Both the position numbers and the translations under genes were made by a program. A DNA stretch of 64,000 nucleotides from Brasilonema sennae CENA114 (GTDB taxonomy: Bacteria; Cyanobacteriota; Cyanobacteriia; Cyanobacteriales; Nostocaceae), in NCBI RefSeq assembly GCF_006968745.1, contig NZ_CP030118.1, forward strand, positions 7,094,253-7,158,252. Reading direction: 5' to 3'. Of the stretch, positions 1 to 8,760 are shown in pieces; the stretch's first letter is position 1, and each line of letters starts with the position of its first letter. The notes under the pieces are model-generated. The model was not told the DNA's origin. It was given only the letters and a program-made list of their open reading frames with translations, and ran no database searches.

Positions 1-31
1 CTAGTACAGCACGGCGTAAATAAACCAAGTA

Positions 32-637
32 TTAGACAGCTAACACTTTACCCTTATATGTCCACTGAAAAGGTTTAGCCATTGTTTTATTAAAGTAGTC
101 GATAAATTCAAGAATTCGGGTTTTTAGGTCATCCTGACTCTTGAAGCTAGCACGCTGAAGTAACTTACGAACCAAAATACTGAACCAAATTTCAATCTGG
201 TTGAGCCAAGAAGAGTGTTTAGGGGTGTAATGGAAAACAATTCGATGTGTTTTGTCACTTAAAAAAGCAGCACGGGATTTCATGGATTTGAGTATTCCCC
301 TTTTTCCTTTAATACCCAGATCGATATTCAAACCTTCTTTTTCTGCAACCAAACGAACCAGCGATTCAGACTGATGCGTATTCAGACAATCCATGATTAG
401 ATGCCATTTTTTAGCATTGGGTTCACTTTCAATGATTCGACGAATATTGAGAACAAAATCAACTTCTGTTCGAGAATCTCCACAAGTAGGCTCGATAATC
501 TTACCAGTAGCGACATCAAAATTAGCAATTAAACTCTGTGTACCGTGACGAATATACTCAAACTCCCTTCTTTCAACTTTACCAGGTCGCATCGGTAAAT
601 CTTTTTCTAGACGCTCTGTAGCTTGAATACCCGTCAT
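32..637 (-). CDS. IS630 transposase, DDE catalytic half (OrfB)
   Basis: A 201-aa DDE-superfamily endonuclease domain. The three catalytic acids are visible: Asp in FDVATGK, Asp in MDCLNTHQS, and Glu in SWLNQIEIWFS near the C-terminus. The first ATG is at 637, but the same frame is open back to the C8 run at about 736 and encodes KDEEFDVKVEDITGLY, a normal part of the family. The catalytic domain is therefore complete only when fused to the upstream ORF by a frameshift. No separate ribosome-binding site was seen for the ATG at 637. Confidence 0.85.
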   Translation of the reverse strand: MTGIQATERLEKDLPMRPGKVERREFEYIRHGTQSLIANFDVATGKIIEPTCGDSRTEVDFVLNIRRIIESEPNAKKWHLIMDCLNTHQSESLVRLVAEKEGLNIDLGIKGKRGILKSMKSRAAFLSDKTHRIVFHYTPKHSSWLNQIEIWFSILVRKLLQRASFKSQDDLKTRILEFIDYFNKTMAKPFQWTYKGKVLAV

Positions 638-737
638 TTCATCAATTGATATTGTACGCTCTGCGTTTTGATAACGTTCAATCGCACTTATGTATAAACC
701 AGTAATATCTTCAACTTTTACGTCAAATTCTTCGTCC

Positions 738-1235
738 TTAGGGGGGGGTTAACCAGTAACTACTCTGGTGGGGTTTAAGTTCTGCCTCTTCTAGTAATCT
801 TCCAACATGGCGGACAGATATGCTTTCAATAATCCCTTGCTTTATAATTTCGTCTGCTAGTTCTCTTGGTGTCCAATGACTTATTGGTCGTCCGTAGTCT
901 TCGGGTTTTGAACATGCAAGGGCAAACAGTTTGATTACTTGCTCCATACTAAATTTTACTGGTGCCCCAATACGCTCCGAATCTCGTAGTCTCTCAAAAG
1001 TAGGCAACTTTTTATCGCTAGTTTTAAACCATCGGTTTCGCCATAAACGAGCCATATCCAGACTTATATTTAATGTTCGAGCAATTTCGCCATTATTTTT
1101 CCCCTCTGACGCTAGAAGAATTATTTTTGCACGTAGTACTATTTGTTGCCCTGTATTGTGTCGGTTTACCAACTCTTGCAGTTCTGAGCGATCGCCATCG
1201 CTTAAGTTTAATTGTTTTGGAGCTAATCCTGCCAC
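738..1235 (-). CDS. IS630 transposase, N-terminal DNA-binding half (OrfA)
   Basis: A 165-aa product with the helix-turn-helix arrangement of IS630 transposase N-termini. A homeodomain-like segment (residues about 25-70, including IVLRAKIILLASEGKNNGEI) is followed by a winged-helix-like part containing WTPRELADEI. The frame ends with TAA immediately after a run of eight C (read on the minus strand). The catalytic half continues one frame over, so this ORF is not a free-standing gene. Either ribosomal/transcriptional slippage on the C8 run joins the halves, or the copy has been inactivated by an indel. Confidence 0.85.
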   Translation of the reverse strand: MAGLAPKQLNLSDGDRSELQELVNRHNTGQQIVLRAKIILLASEGKNNGEIARTLNISLDMARLWRNRWFKTSDKKLPTFERLRDSERIGAPVKFSMEQVIKLFALACSKPEDYGRPISHWTPRELADEIIKQGIIESISVRHVGRLLEEAELKPHQSSYWLTPP

Positions 1236-1330
1236 ATCCTAATTCTCCGCTTCTCAGCAAAAACTACTTTTAATCTAATTACTCATTCTCCCACAGTAAT
1301 ACCTGGTTAACTTACGCCGTGCTGTACTAG

Positions 1331-2367
1331 GCAATCGCCCAAGATTCAAGTCAATCAGGCACTATTCGGCTTGGACTTACCCAGACGGTGCAGGATTCAA
1401 AGTTGAGTCCAATGGTGAAGACGGGTATTTGAATCTGTCAAAAATCGGTCGGGTTCAGATGCGCGGCAAAGCCAAGTACTGGGGCAAGCCGACAACTTGC
1501 ACGATTGTTTACCGCAATCGTAAGTGGTACGCATCTATCACTGTTGATGTTCCAGATCAAGCGTTAAAGCTTGAGGCCTTGCCATCTGGTGCAGTTGGTA
1601 TTGACTTGGGTTGTAAATCAGCACTGTCAATCACTGACGGAGAAAACCATCAACAAATTGACGCTCCAAAGTTCTTGAGGAACGCGGAACGTCAGATCAA
1701 GAAAGCATCTATTGAGAAAAGACGGAAACGAGCACCAAATAGAAAGAAAAAAATCAAAGCTTCTAGAAGATGGAAGAAAGCCCAATCAAAAGTCAGCAAA
1801 CTTACTCGAAAAGTTGGCTTACAGCGTCAAAATTGGGTTCATCAAGTTGCAGCAGAAATAGTAAGCAGTAATAGCTTCGTTGCAACCGAAAAACTAGAAG
1901 TCAAAAATATGACTAGTAAAGCAAAAAAGGCTAAACGTAGGAAGCAAAAAGCTGGGTTAAACAAATCCATTCTTGATGTAGGGTTTGGAATGCTTCGTAG
2001 TACTATAAAGTACAAAGTAGAACAAGTCGGTGGCGTGTTCATCGAAGTCCCCACCAAGAAAGTAAAACCCAGCCAAACCTGTCCCAAATGTGGGCATCAA
2101 CACAAGAAAACGCTCGATGTCAGAGTGCACGAGTGCAGATCTTGTGGATATGTGCAAGACAGGGATATAGCTGCAGCCGAGGTCATGCTTTACTGGGCAA
2201 GAGGAAATCTGACGGGGCTTGGAACGAACCTCGCAGACGCTGATGCGGCTAGCTCTACTTCACGCACCACCAAAAAGGCTGGAAGCATGAAGCAACTAGG
2301 GCAAACGAAACGTCAAAAATCTGGATCTACTGGTTTGGGTGCAGAAACCCAGACCTCAACGAAGTAG
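1331..2367 (+). pseudogene. tnpB: IS200/IS605-type TnpB RNA-guided nuclease, 5'-truncated by IS630
   Basis: TnpB is the RuvC-like RNA-guided endonuclease of IS200/IS605 and IS607 elements. The frame is open from the IS630 junction and reads FKSIRHYSAWTYPDG, a normal internal TnpB segment, before the first usable start (TTG at 1429). The N-terminal part therefore lies left of the IS630 copy. The retained part keeps all RuvC features: Asp in GIDLGCKSA, Glu in ATEKLEVKNM, the zinc finger CPKCGHQ...CRSCGY, and the last Asp in QDRDIAAAE. A catalytically complete C-terminal two-thirds is thus present without its own N-terminus. A TTG-initiated shorter product is possible but unlikely to be functional. 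Confidence 0.9.
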
Positions 2368-2375
2368 GTCTGGGT
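2347..2375 (+). repeat. IS200/IS605 right-end hairpin
   Basis: A perfect 10-bp inverted repeat, ACCCAGACCT / AGGTCTGGGT, with a 9-nt loop. It spans the tnpB stop codon and is followed by AGTTCATTC. Subterminal imperfect palindromes just past tnpB are what the TnpA Y1 transposase recognises at the right end of these elements, and the guide (omega/reRNA) scaffold of TnpB is transcribed from this 3' region. The element end is therefore placed at about 2376-2380, directly against the stop codon of the HlyD-type gene. No tnpA is visible. Confidence 0.75.
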
Positions 2376-2378
2376 AGT

Positions 2379-3632
2379 TCATTCTTGAGTTCCCTCAGAA
2401 GGGGTAACTGGTGTTCCTGGCTTGAGTTGCGACTGGGCAGGCGGCACTATAATCTGTTCGCCAGCACGCAAACCAGAGGTCACTTCTACGGTTACTAACC
2501 CCTCCAATCCCAGGTTGATGGTTCGTTTCTGGGCTTTATTTTGACTATCCCGAACCCAGACAAAGGGCTGTGCTTCAGAGCGTTGAATCGCTTCTGTACT
2601 CAAAACGACTACGTTTTGTCGTTGTTCTAAAACAACCTCAACATTCACCCGGCTACCAGGGAGCAATTTGCTAGTAGGGGTATCAAGCAGCACCGTAGCA
2701 GGCACCACCGATTGAGTCGATTGGTTTTGGCTGCCGCCCTCCTGTTTCTGAGTTTCTTCAGGTGTGAGTGCTTGAGGATACAAACTTTGCACACGTCCGG
2801 TGAACTTCTGTGCTGATGGTCCGATCGCATTCACGCGGGCAACTTGGTTCACCCGGACTCGGGCTGCGTTGAGGGTGGAAAGCTGAAGCTTGACCAGTAC
2901 TTCCTTAAGGTCGCCTAAAGTGAGCAAGTTAGTGCGGAACTGAACCCCATCACCATCCTTGACATAAACACCCAAAACTGCACTATCAAACGGCGCACTC
3001 ACAATGGTATCTTTGAGTTGCTGCTGAATGCGTTGGCGCTCCAGTTCCAGACTCTCAAGCTTGAGAGCGCTGATACGTGCCTCTGCCTGAGCATCTCGCA
3101 CTTTTGCCTGGTCTGCACGCACTGTGTCTTCCTGCTTTTGAACTTGTTGTTGAGCAACAGCTCCCACTTTGGCCAGAGATGAAAGTTTGCTGAGTTCCCG
3201 TTGTTCGGCTGTGAGTTGCTGCTGGGCTTCGACAATTTTCTCACGATTGCGTACCACGGTAAATTCCTGTTCCCGAATCTCCAATTCATGCTTGGCAATG
3301 GCAACTTTTCGCTCAGGATAACGCAACGTGAGTAGCACTTGACCAGACCTTACTTTCTGCCCTGGCTTTACCAATACCCGTTCCACTGCACCATCGGTTG
3401 GGGACTTGACTACCCTCTGTTCGCGTAGTTCAACAGTACCGCTCTCATTGATTGCGGTTTCAACATTGCCTCGCTCCACCGTGACCAAGCTTACTGCGAC
3501 TGCTTCGGGAGGTCGATTCACAACTAGGAAGTAGGTTAAATAGCCGCCAGCGCTGAGCGCCGCTAGAACCCCTGACCACGCTAGCCATTGAATTCCAGTT
3601 TTAAATTTCTTTTTTTGGTAGTGCCCCATCAT
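2379..3632 (-). CDS. HlyD/MacA-type periplasmic adaptor protein
   Basis: A membrane-fusion protein linking an inner-membrane transporter to an outer-membrane channel. One N-terminal membrane anchor (around WLAWSGVLAALSAGGYLTY) is followed by a split lipoyl/barrel-sandwich domain, then a long alpha-helical hairpin rich in Gln and Glu, and C-terminal beta-barrel and membrane-proximal domains (VEVTSGLRAGEQIIVPP). I chose the ATG at 3632 because GAGG lies 5 nt upstream; the open frame extends 17 codons further. It is the last gene of the minus-strand glycan operon direction, 384 bp after the previous stop, and could serve the ABC exporter at 9891-11708. That pairing is inference. The 3' end abuts an IS200/605 right end, so its last residues may have been altered by insertion. 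Confidence 0.88.
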   Translation of the reverse strand: MMGHYQKKKFKTGIQWLAWSGVLAALSAGGYLTYFLVVNRPPEAVAVSLVTVERGNVETAINESGTVELREQRVVKSPTDGAVERVLVKPGQKVRSGQVLLTLRYPERKVAIAKHELEIREQEFTVVRNREKIVEAQQQLTAEQRELSKLSSLAKVGAVAQQQVQKQEDTVRADQAKVRDAQAEARISALKLESLELERQRIQQQLKDTIVSAPFDSAVLGVYVKDGDGVQFRTNLLTLGDLKEVLVKLQLSTLNAARVRVNQVARVNAIGPSAQKFTGRVQSLYPQALTPEETQKQEGGSQNQSTQSVVPATVLLDTPTSKLLPGSRVNVEVVLEQRQNVVVLSTEAIQRSEAQPFVWVRDSQNKAQKRTINLGLEGLVTVEVTSGLRAGEQIIVPPAQSQLKPGTPVTPSEGTQE

Positions 3633-4016
3633 AAAAACCTCACAGGTGATGGCTATTGATTTGGGGAGATTCTTGACCAACAAAGAACTCAGGAGTCAGA
3701 ACTCACAAGTCAGAATGTTAAACCCGTTTTCTCCTTGCTGAATTAAGAGTTCTGGTTCGGTGAGAACTGGTTCCAAGCCCCAGAATTGATTCGTGGAAAA
3801 AAAGAAAGTCTTCCGCGTTCAAATCCCCACGGATAAAATCCTGGGGATATTCTGTAACTATCGTTCTGTCTTCTGTGTTCTTCTTAAGCACCCGCAGCTT
3901 GAAGCCGTTTTTTTGGCAGTATAAGATTTTGTATGCTTTATGCCATCATATAGGATTCTTATTTGATTTTTAAACAGAACTCAGTACAGTTTTTATTAAG
4001 CCTTAAGAATTAAAAG
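3633..4016. other. Intergenic gap, 384 bp
   Basis: This lies between the last glycosyltransferase gene and the HlyD gene on the minus strand. I saw no ORF, tRNA or clear terminator. The left part probably holds the HlyD leader (GAGG before 3632). The size suggests the adaptor may have its own promoter. Confidence 0.4.
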
Positions 4017-5249
4017 TTAACTGCTCGGGTGGTTCCTGCTTTCTGCTGTAGAATTCATTATGCATTCAATCAGACGAGATAGAGTTTTACGGGCGTCAAA
4101 ATACTCTTCGGCAATGGCTCGGGCGGCTTTGCAGTGGAACTCGTAGCGGCTGTTAATCTCTTCAATTGAGGCGATCGCCTCCTCCAAGTTACGAAATGCC
4201 ATCACTCCTTCTCCTGTTGGTAGCCAATCGGAAAAGCCTGTCTCTTGAACCACCACAGGACGACCGCTGGCAAGATATGAAGCGCTGCGATCATAAAACA
4301 AACCACAGTTGCTAATCACAAAGGCGTGCTTAGCTACACTAAATTCTGCCTTGGATTGCTGAATGTATTGTTGATAAGTCCAAGGAGTCTGAGTTGGTGG
4401 TTCTCGTAACTCCCAGCCTTTGCTTGCAAGCAAGTTGCTGGGTGTCTTAGCTCCACTCACTGCTAACTCCAAAATAGATCCTACCCGCTCTGGTAAATTG
4501 ATATAGGAAGCGAATGAGTCTGCCTTTAAGCCGTAGGAGATACCATTGTATTCTCGTGCTGGGTAACTTTCCCATTGCATAACCGTTGTAAATTTGCCTT
4601 GGGAATCAGACACAAAAGGTGTGACTGGCCAAGCATCTAGAACTATTGGTACACGCGTGGGTTGCCAGGGAAACCCATCGTCGGGAATAGAACATTGGGC
4701 AAGACCGATGTTTTCTGAACAAGAGAAGAAAGCTGTATGTTGACAAGCTTGCTTGCGGGCGACTGGATCGGTTATGTGCCGAATTTGAGTAAAAACCGAA
4801 TCTCCCTCAATCAAAGCACGCTCAGGAATCTGTTCCCACCAAGAACGCACAGGATTAACTCCATTGATGTTCAACAGCAAATCGGCTGTTGCACAAATTT
4901 CCCCGATTCGGTCAGCACATGATCCTAGCCAGGAGTTTGTATGGGCGTCGTAATAAGCCCAGCGATCGCCCAGTCCGACTTGCTCAAAAATGCTGTTAGC
5001 AAACTGTAAGCCATAGGTAGGGTCAGTATCCGTAAGCCCCCGAACCGGGTCGTAGCAAGAGGGATAATCATCACTATCCTCAATAAAGTACACGTCATGA
5101 CCCAGGCTAGCTAAACCCATAACGTATTGGAGAGGATGCCAAGCCATACCGCCTAAAGGTCCGCGCACAATATAGCCGAGGACGACGATCCGCAGACGGC
5201 TGACTGAATCGACGTTTTTTTGTAACAAGTGTGGTAATGTCTGTTTCAT
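4017..5249 (-). CDS. CgeB-like glycosyltransferase (paralogue A)
   Basis: A 410-aa cytoplasmic glycosyltransferase of the GT-B/CgeB-like type, inferred to transfer a sugar to a surface glycan. The N-terminal Rossmann part begins LRIVVLGYIVRG and contains the block LQYVMGLASLGHDVYFIED. The C-terminal nucleotide-sugar half contains SGRPVVVQETGFSDWLPTGE and ends in a helical stretch with EEYFDARKTL. Two other genes here (6464-7651 and 8761-9894) share these blocks, so the three are paralogues. Its ATG overlaps the stop of the upstream GT2 gene by 4 bp (ATGA), indicating translational coupling. Donor and acceptor cannot be told from sequence. Confidence 0.75.
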   Translation of the reverse strand: MKQTLPHLLQKNVDSVSRLRIVVLGYIVRGPLGGMAWHPLQYVMGLASLGHDVYFIEDSDDYPSCYDPVRGLTDTDPTYGLQFANSIFEQVGLGDRWAYYDAHTNSWLGSCADRIGEICATADLLLNINGVNPVRSWWEQIPERALIEGDSVFTQIRHITDPVARKQACQHTAFFSCSENIGLAQCSIPDDGFPWQPTRVPIVLDAWPVTPFVSDSQGKFTTVMQWESYPAREYNGISYGLKADSFASYINLPERVGSILELAVSGAKTPSNLLASKGWELREPPTQTPWTYQQYIQQSKAEFSVAKHAFVISNCGLFYDRSASYLASGRPVVVQETGFSDWLPTGEGVMAFRNLEEAIASIEEINSRYEFHCKAARAIAEEYFDARKTLSRLIECIMNSTAESRNHPSS

Positions 5250-6451
5250 GACTGGAGGTCGAATACGACGAGACGGCTATTCTTAAACACACGAGGGTAG
5301 CGAGAGCGTAGGTGACGGTAGAATCCAGAGTAGTAATCAAACCACCAGAAGGATGGCCACCCAAAGACAATAAACTTCACTCCCTTTTGTTCCCACCGTT
5401 CAACTTCCTCGATAGCGGTTGTGTCATCTTCTGGTGGTCCCCAATACAGCCCATCTTTTTCTACAAAGGGAATAGCACGTCCACCAGCGATCGCCTCATA
5501 TTGCCACTGACCATCATCAACCAGGATAAAGCTTTCATCAGGTGGTATCAGCTTCGCGACTTCCTGAGTTGCAAACTGCAATCGTTCTTCCCAGGTATGC
5601 TGCATATATGGCAAAGCCAAGTGTGCAAATTCGCTTTGTCGGGCGTTAAGGGCGAGGAGGCGTTCTGCTAACCATTTGCGATATTCTGGATCTGCGGCGC
5701 GATCGCTCTCCAACAGGTAACTCACAGCATCAATTATCTCAGCCATCACCCCAACCGGTCCATTGCGGTCATAGCGCCAGTCAGTTTCTGTAATCTGTCC
5801 TGGGTGCAGACGGACGTGGACAAGTTCCTTCCGCAAGAACAGGATATCGAAGTGCGCTGTCATGCGGTAAACCATCGTCAAGTCGAATGTATGCTTGGTG
5901 TGGGGGCTGTCGAACGATCCAACAACTGCCAGCGCTGACTTCCGTAGAAAAATACTTGAGGTATAAACAGGACAACCCTGCCAGGAGACAGTCTGTTCCA
6001 GAAAATCTAGACCGTTGATCACACCATCTGCTATCTTTTTTGTCTCTTGAAAGTGTAATAAATTACCATCAATATCAATGAACCGGACTAAGGCGAACGA
6101 GAACGCGACTTGCGCATGCTCATCCAACGCCTGGACAGATTCGCTAATCAATCCTGGGAGCATCAAATCATCATCGCTCAAAATTGTTAAGTAAGGGCTG
6201 GTGTTGAGTTCGATCGCGCGGTTCCAGTTACCCAGCACACCAATATTAGTCTGATTGCGGATGTAAGTGATTCGTTCATCCTGCTGGGCGAACGAGCGCA
6301 CAACTGCTTCTGTGTCGTCATCCGAGGCATTGTCCAAGACTAAAACCTGAAAATCTGGATAATCCTGTGCCAAAACACTCTCAAGACTAAATTTGAGTAA
6401 GGAGGCTCGATTGTAAGTAGGAATTGCTACAGTTACTCTTGTTTCAGACAT
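5246..6451 (-). CDS. Family 2 glycosyltransferase
   Basis: A 401-aa GT2 enzyme. The GT-A fold opens with VTVAIPTYNRASLLKFSLES, followed by VLDNASDDDTE and the metal-binding motif LSDDDL. The family transfers sugars from nucleotide donors to glycans or lipid carriers. The C-terminal 150 residues form an extra domain with VDDGQWQYEA and WPSFWWFDYY that I do not recognise. It lies between two CgeB-like genes, overlapping the downstream one by 4 bp and starting 12 bp after the upstream one, so it is part of the same operon. Confidence 0.87.
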   Translation of the reverse strand: MSETRVTVAIPTYNRASLLKFSLESVLAQDYPDFQVLVLDNASDDDTEAVVRSFAQQDERITYIRNQTNIGVLGNWNRAIELNTSPYLTILSDDDLMLPGLISESVQALDEHAQVAFSFALVRFIDIDGNLLHFQETKKIADGVINGLDFLEQTVSWQGCPVYTSSIFLRKSALAVVGSFDSPHTKHTFDLTMVYRMTAHFDILFLRKELVHVRLHPGQITETDWRYDRNGPVGVMAEIIDAVSYLLESDRAADPEYRKWLAERLLALNARQSEFAHLALPYMQHTWEERLQFATQEVAKLIPPDESFILVDDGQWQYEAIAGGRAIPFVEKDGLYWGPPEDDTTAIEEVERWEQKGVKFIVFGWPSFWWFDYYSGFYRHLRSRYPRVFKNSRLVVFDLQS

Positions 6452-6463
6452 GACCTAAAATCC

Positions 6464-7651
6464 CTAATGATTTACTTTCTCTATAAAATTTCTCAGTACT
6501 TTTTCTGAATCGAAATATTCATACGCAATATCACGTGCTGTTTTTGCATGCAATGTATAGTTTGCTTCAACATTATGAATAGCAGCAACAGCTTCCTCCT
6601 GCGTTTTGAAGGTTAAAAGACCTTCTCCCACTGGAAAGACCTCCGTAAAGCCAGTATCCTGAACAACAACAGGACGAGCACCAGCCAAGTAGCAAGCGGA
6701 ACGGCAACTAAACCAACCACTAGACATTGCGACGTAAACGTGCTTAGCAGACGAAAGCTCACCGCGTGAGTTGGCGATAAACTTCTGATAACTTTCCGGT
6801 GTTAAAGTGACGGTTGGTCCATCCACCACATTCCACCCTGCGTTTGCTAACCGCGCCAGTGGAGCATTCACACCACCTACTGCTACTTTGAGCGGTACAC
6901 TCGTGTGTTGGGGCAATGAAAGCACTTTCTCAAACTCACTTCCTTTGCTCTTATACTCCACACCCTTGTAAACCAGCTTTCCCTTGAACGCGTTCCAAGT
7001 CATGACTGTTGTCCACGCTTCCATCTGAGGCGGTTCCACTCGTGCGACTTGCTCCCACAAATCCATGACAACTGGCATCCGCGTCGTCTTCCACTCAAAA
7101 TCTACCTTTGGAATGATGCATTTTGTGCTGTAGATGTTTTCTGCGTAGGTGAAGTGTTGATCGTGGGCAGCCACCTGAGTACACCACCGCTCTACGTTCT
7201 CTGACCAGTCGAAGCGCTCGCTGAGCATAAGCTGGTTATAGCCTGGATCTGTGTCGAGGAAGATTTTTACACAGCGCGACGAGAGGTTATCAGGAATTAT
7301 GCAGGCTCCACTGACATTTAAAAAGACATCAGCGGTTCGTGCAACTTCGTCGAATTCTGCCTGATTCATTCCAAAGCTGGTTGAGTGCAGGTGGAGGTAA
7401 TGCCACCGTTCAAGCAGTTCTGGCGCGTAGTGGTTGAAAAAATCCCTAATGTACTGTGCTGAGTAGTTGCCTTCGGAGGTATAAGTTTTGTTGAGCGGAT
7501 GGTATGGCCAGCTCCACGTGTCTTCGTGATAATAGACATCGTGTCCCAACTGTGCCAGACCGATGACGTACTGTAGATAATCCCAAGCTACTCCGCCGAC
7601 TGGGTATAAGCCGACGAGTCCTGTGACGATGATCCGAAGTTTTGAAGACAT
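6464..7651 (-). CDS. CgeB-like glycosyltransferase (paralogue B)
   Basis: A 395-aa paralogue of the genes at 4017 and 8761. The N-terminal motif LRIIVTGLVGLYPVGGVAWD is followed by LQYVIGLAQLGHDVYYHED, and the C-terminal donor-site region contains ARPVVVQDTGFTEVFPVGEG. It ends with the shared EYFDSEKVL helix. A possible retained pattern is the Asp-rich dNxxG-like block LNVSGACIIPDN in the middle, also seen as LNINGVNPV in paralogue A. Inferred role: one sugar-transfer step of the same glycan. The GT2 gene follows after 12 bp. Confidence 0.75.
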   Translation of the reverse strand: MSSKLRIIVTGLVGLYPVGGVAWDYLQYVIGLAQLGHDVYYHEDTWSWPYHPLNKTYTSEGNYSAQYIRDFFNHYAPELLERWHYLHLHSTSFGMNQAEFDEVARTADVFLNVSGACIIPDNLSSRCVKIFLDTDPGYNQLMLSERFDWSENVERWCTQVAAHDQHFTYAENIYSTKCIIPKVDFEWKTTRMPVVMDLWEQVARVEPPQMEAWTTVMTWNAFKGKLVYKGVEYKSKGSEFEKVLSLPQHTSVPLKVAVGGVNAPLARLANAGWNVVDGPTVTLTPESYQKFIANSRGELSSAKHVYVAMSSGWFSCRSACYLAGARPVVVQDTGFTEVFPVGEGLLTFKTQEEAVAAIHNVEANYTLHAKTARDIAYEYFDSEKVLRNFIEKVNH

Positions 7652-7711
7652 TGGTGGCTGATTGGAAAATGGGAGTGATATTGTTTCTGGTTTATTCTGA
7701 AGAATTAAAAA

Positions 7712-7790
7712 ACCGCAGAGGCGCAGAGGAGCCAGTGCGTTGGGCGGGTTTCCCGACTTGAAGCACCTGGCGTGACGCAGAGGAAGAGAG
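7712..7790. repeat. CGCAGAGG-type tandem repeat interrupted by a second repeat
   Basis: A short tandem repeat tract (CCGCAGAGGCGCAGAGG, continuing ACGCAGAGGAAGAGAG) is split by about 44 bp beginning GAGCCAGTGCGTT and containing GGCGGGTTTCCCG. The inserted motif recurs: GAGCCAGTGCGTT again near 62526, and a GGGAAACCCGCCC stretch near 23161-23175. This looks like one interspersed element inserted into another in the 198-bp gap between two glycan genes. Confidence 0.6.
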
Positions 7791-7849
7791 GGAGTGAGGG
7801 AGAAATATTTTTCTGCTCACAAGTGTATGTGGTTGGTGAGGGTTAGTAC

Positions 7850-8623
7850 TTATGATTGGAAAACAACAGAGGGAACTGCTTCTGGGTTTAAGATTGCTTG
7901 CAAATCAGTATCTGGTCCCATGGCTAAGCGTGGTAAACGATATGGATTGGCGCTCGCCTCGGCTACAGAAACAGGATCACCGCCATAGAGGCAGGCTGCT
8001 TGATATCCAACTCGTTGCAGGACTTTTTTGATGGTTTGGGGGTCTTGTCCATCATCTCCATAGGGGTAACAAAAGATATCGACGGGCTTTTTCAGCCCAG
8101 CTTCTAGGGTAGCTTTGGAGCGGGACAGTTCTTCTTCTTGTTCGGCAAGGGATAGGTAGGAAAATGCCCGATGTGTGACTCCATGAGGTTGGACGGAAAC
8201 GTTAGAACGTTCTAGTTGACGCAGTTCATCCCAAGTACAGATTGGTTCTTCGGGTTCACAGTCGGTATCGAAAGAGTTATGTTTTCCAATGAAGTCAGTT
8301 GGTACGAAGATGACGCTGGGATATGCAAATTTGAGCAACAAGGGAACTACAGTCGTTAGCATCGACTGATAGCCGTCATCAAAGGTTAGTAGCGCAGAGC
8401 GTTTGGGTAAGATTTCTGGTGTAGTCAGACCTTGCAGGAAGGTTGCTAGGTCGATAACTTGCCAGTTATTTTTCTGGAGGTAGGTTAAGTGGTCAACAAA
8501 TGTTGTTTCTGGTATGTAGAACCATGACTCCCAACCATTGGGAGGCGGCTCACCAATCTTGTGAAAACTTAAAATTGCTATGGTGCGATCGCTTGTTTGG
8601 TTAGTGCTTGCGGAATATTCCAC
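7850..8623 (-). CDS. Polysaccharide deacetylase (CE4/NodB family)
   Basis: A 257-aa CE4 esterase. Motif 1 (catalytic base and metal Asp) is seen in ALLTFDDGYQS, and motif 2 is the HxxxH-type metal site in QPHGVTHR. The downstream YPYGDDG matches the catalytic-face Arg/Asp region of the family. These enzymes remove N-acetyl (or O-acetyl) groups from amino sugars. No signal peptide is evident; the N-terminus goes directly into TIAILSFHKIGEPP, so it may act in the cytoplasm or at the membrane on a lipid-linked intermediate. It lies between CgeB-like paralogues B and C on the same strand. Confidence 0.87.
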   Translation of the reverse strand: MEYSASTNQTSDRTIAILSFHKIGEPPPNGWESWFYIPETTFVDHLTYLQKNNWQVIDLATFLQGLTTPEILPKRSALLTFDDGYQSMLTTVVPLLLKFAYPSVIFVPTDFIGKHNSFDTDCEPEEPICTWDELRQLERSNVSVQPHGVTHRAFSYLSLAEQEEELSRSKATLEAGLKKPVDIFCYPYGDDGQDPQTIKKVLQRVGYQAACLYGGDPVSVAEASANPYRLPRLAMGPDTDLQAILNPEAVPSVVFQS

Positions 8624-8690
8624 GGCTCACCTCATACTGTATAACTTTAGACTTAACTTTGTGAAAAAATACTTATAAATTGATAAAAAA

Positions 8691-8720
8691 CCGCCAAGAC
8701 GCCAAGAACGCCAAGAAAAA
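8691..8720. repeat. CGCCAAGA short tandem repeat
   Basis: Three tandem copies of a CGCCAAGA-like unit lie in the gap between the deacetylase and paralogue C. It is one of the STRR tracts typical of Nostocales intergenic DNA. No function is evident. Confidence 0.6.
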
Positions 8721-8760
8721 AAGAACAAACTTAAAATGCTTTTTATTACACATGAAATTT

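Larger units (their letters stand above)
1..1330 (-). mobile_element. IS630-family insertion sequence
   Basis: A complete-looking IS630 (Tc1/mariner-like) element. The left end (from base 4, GTACAGCACGGCGTAA) and the right end (to base 1327, reading TTACGCCGTGCTGTAC) are perfect terminal inverted repeats. Each is flanked by TA within a CTAG context (2-3 and 1328-1329), as expected for the TA target duplication of this family. The body holds two minus-strand transposase ORFs in different frames. The element sits inside a tnpB gene whose reading frame is open from the right junction at 1331 onward. The left flank lies outside the window, so the target-site duplication can only be checked on one side. 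Confidence 0.88.

Noticed and set aside
3810..3845. tRNA-like T-loop (GTTCAAATCC)
   Set aside because: The flanking bases do not form a 5-bp T stem, and no anticodon or acceptor stem can be drawn.
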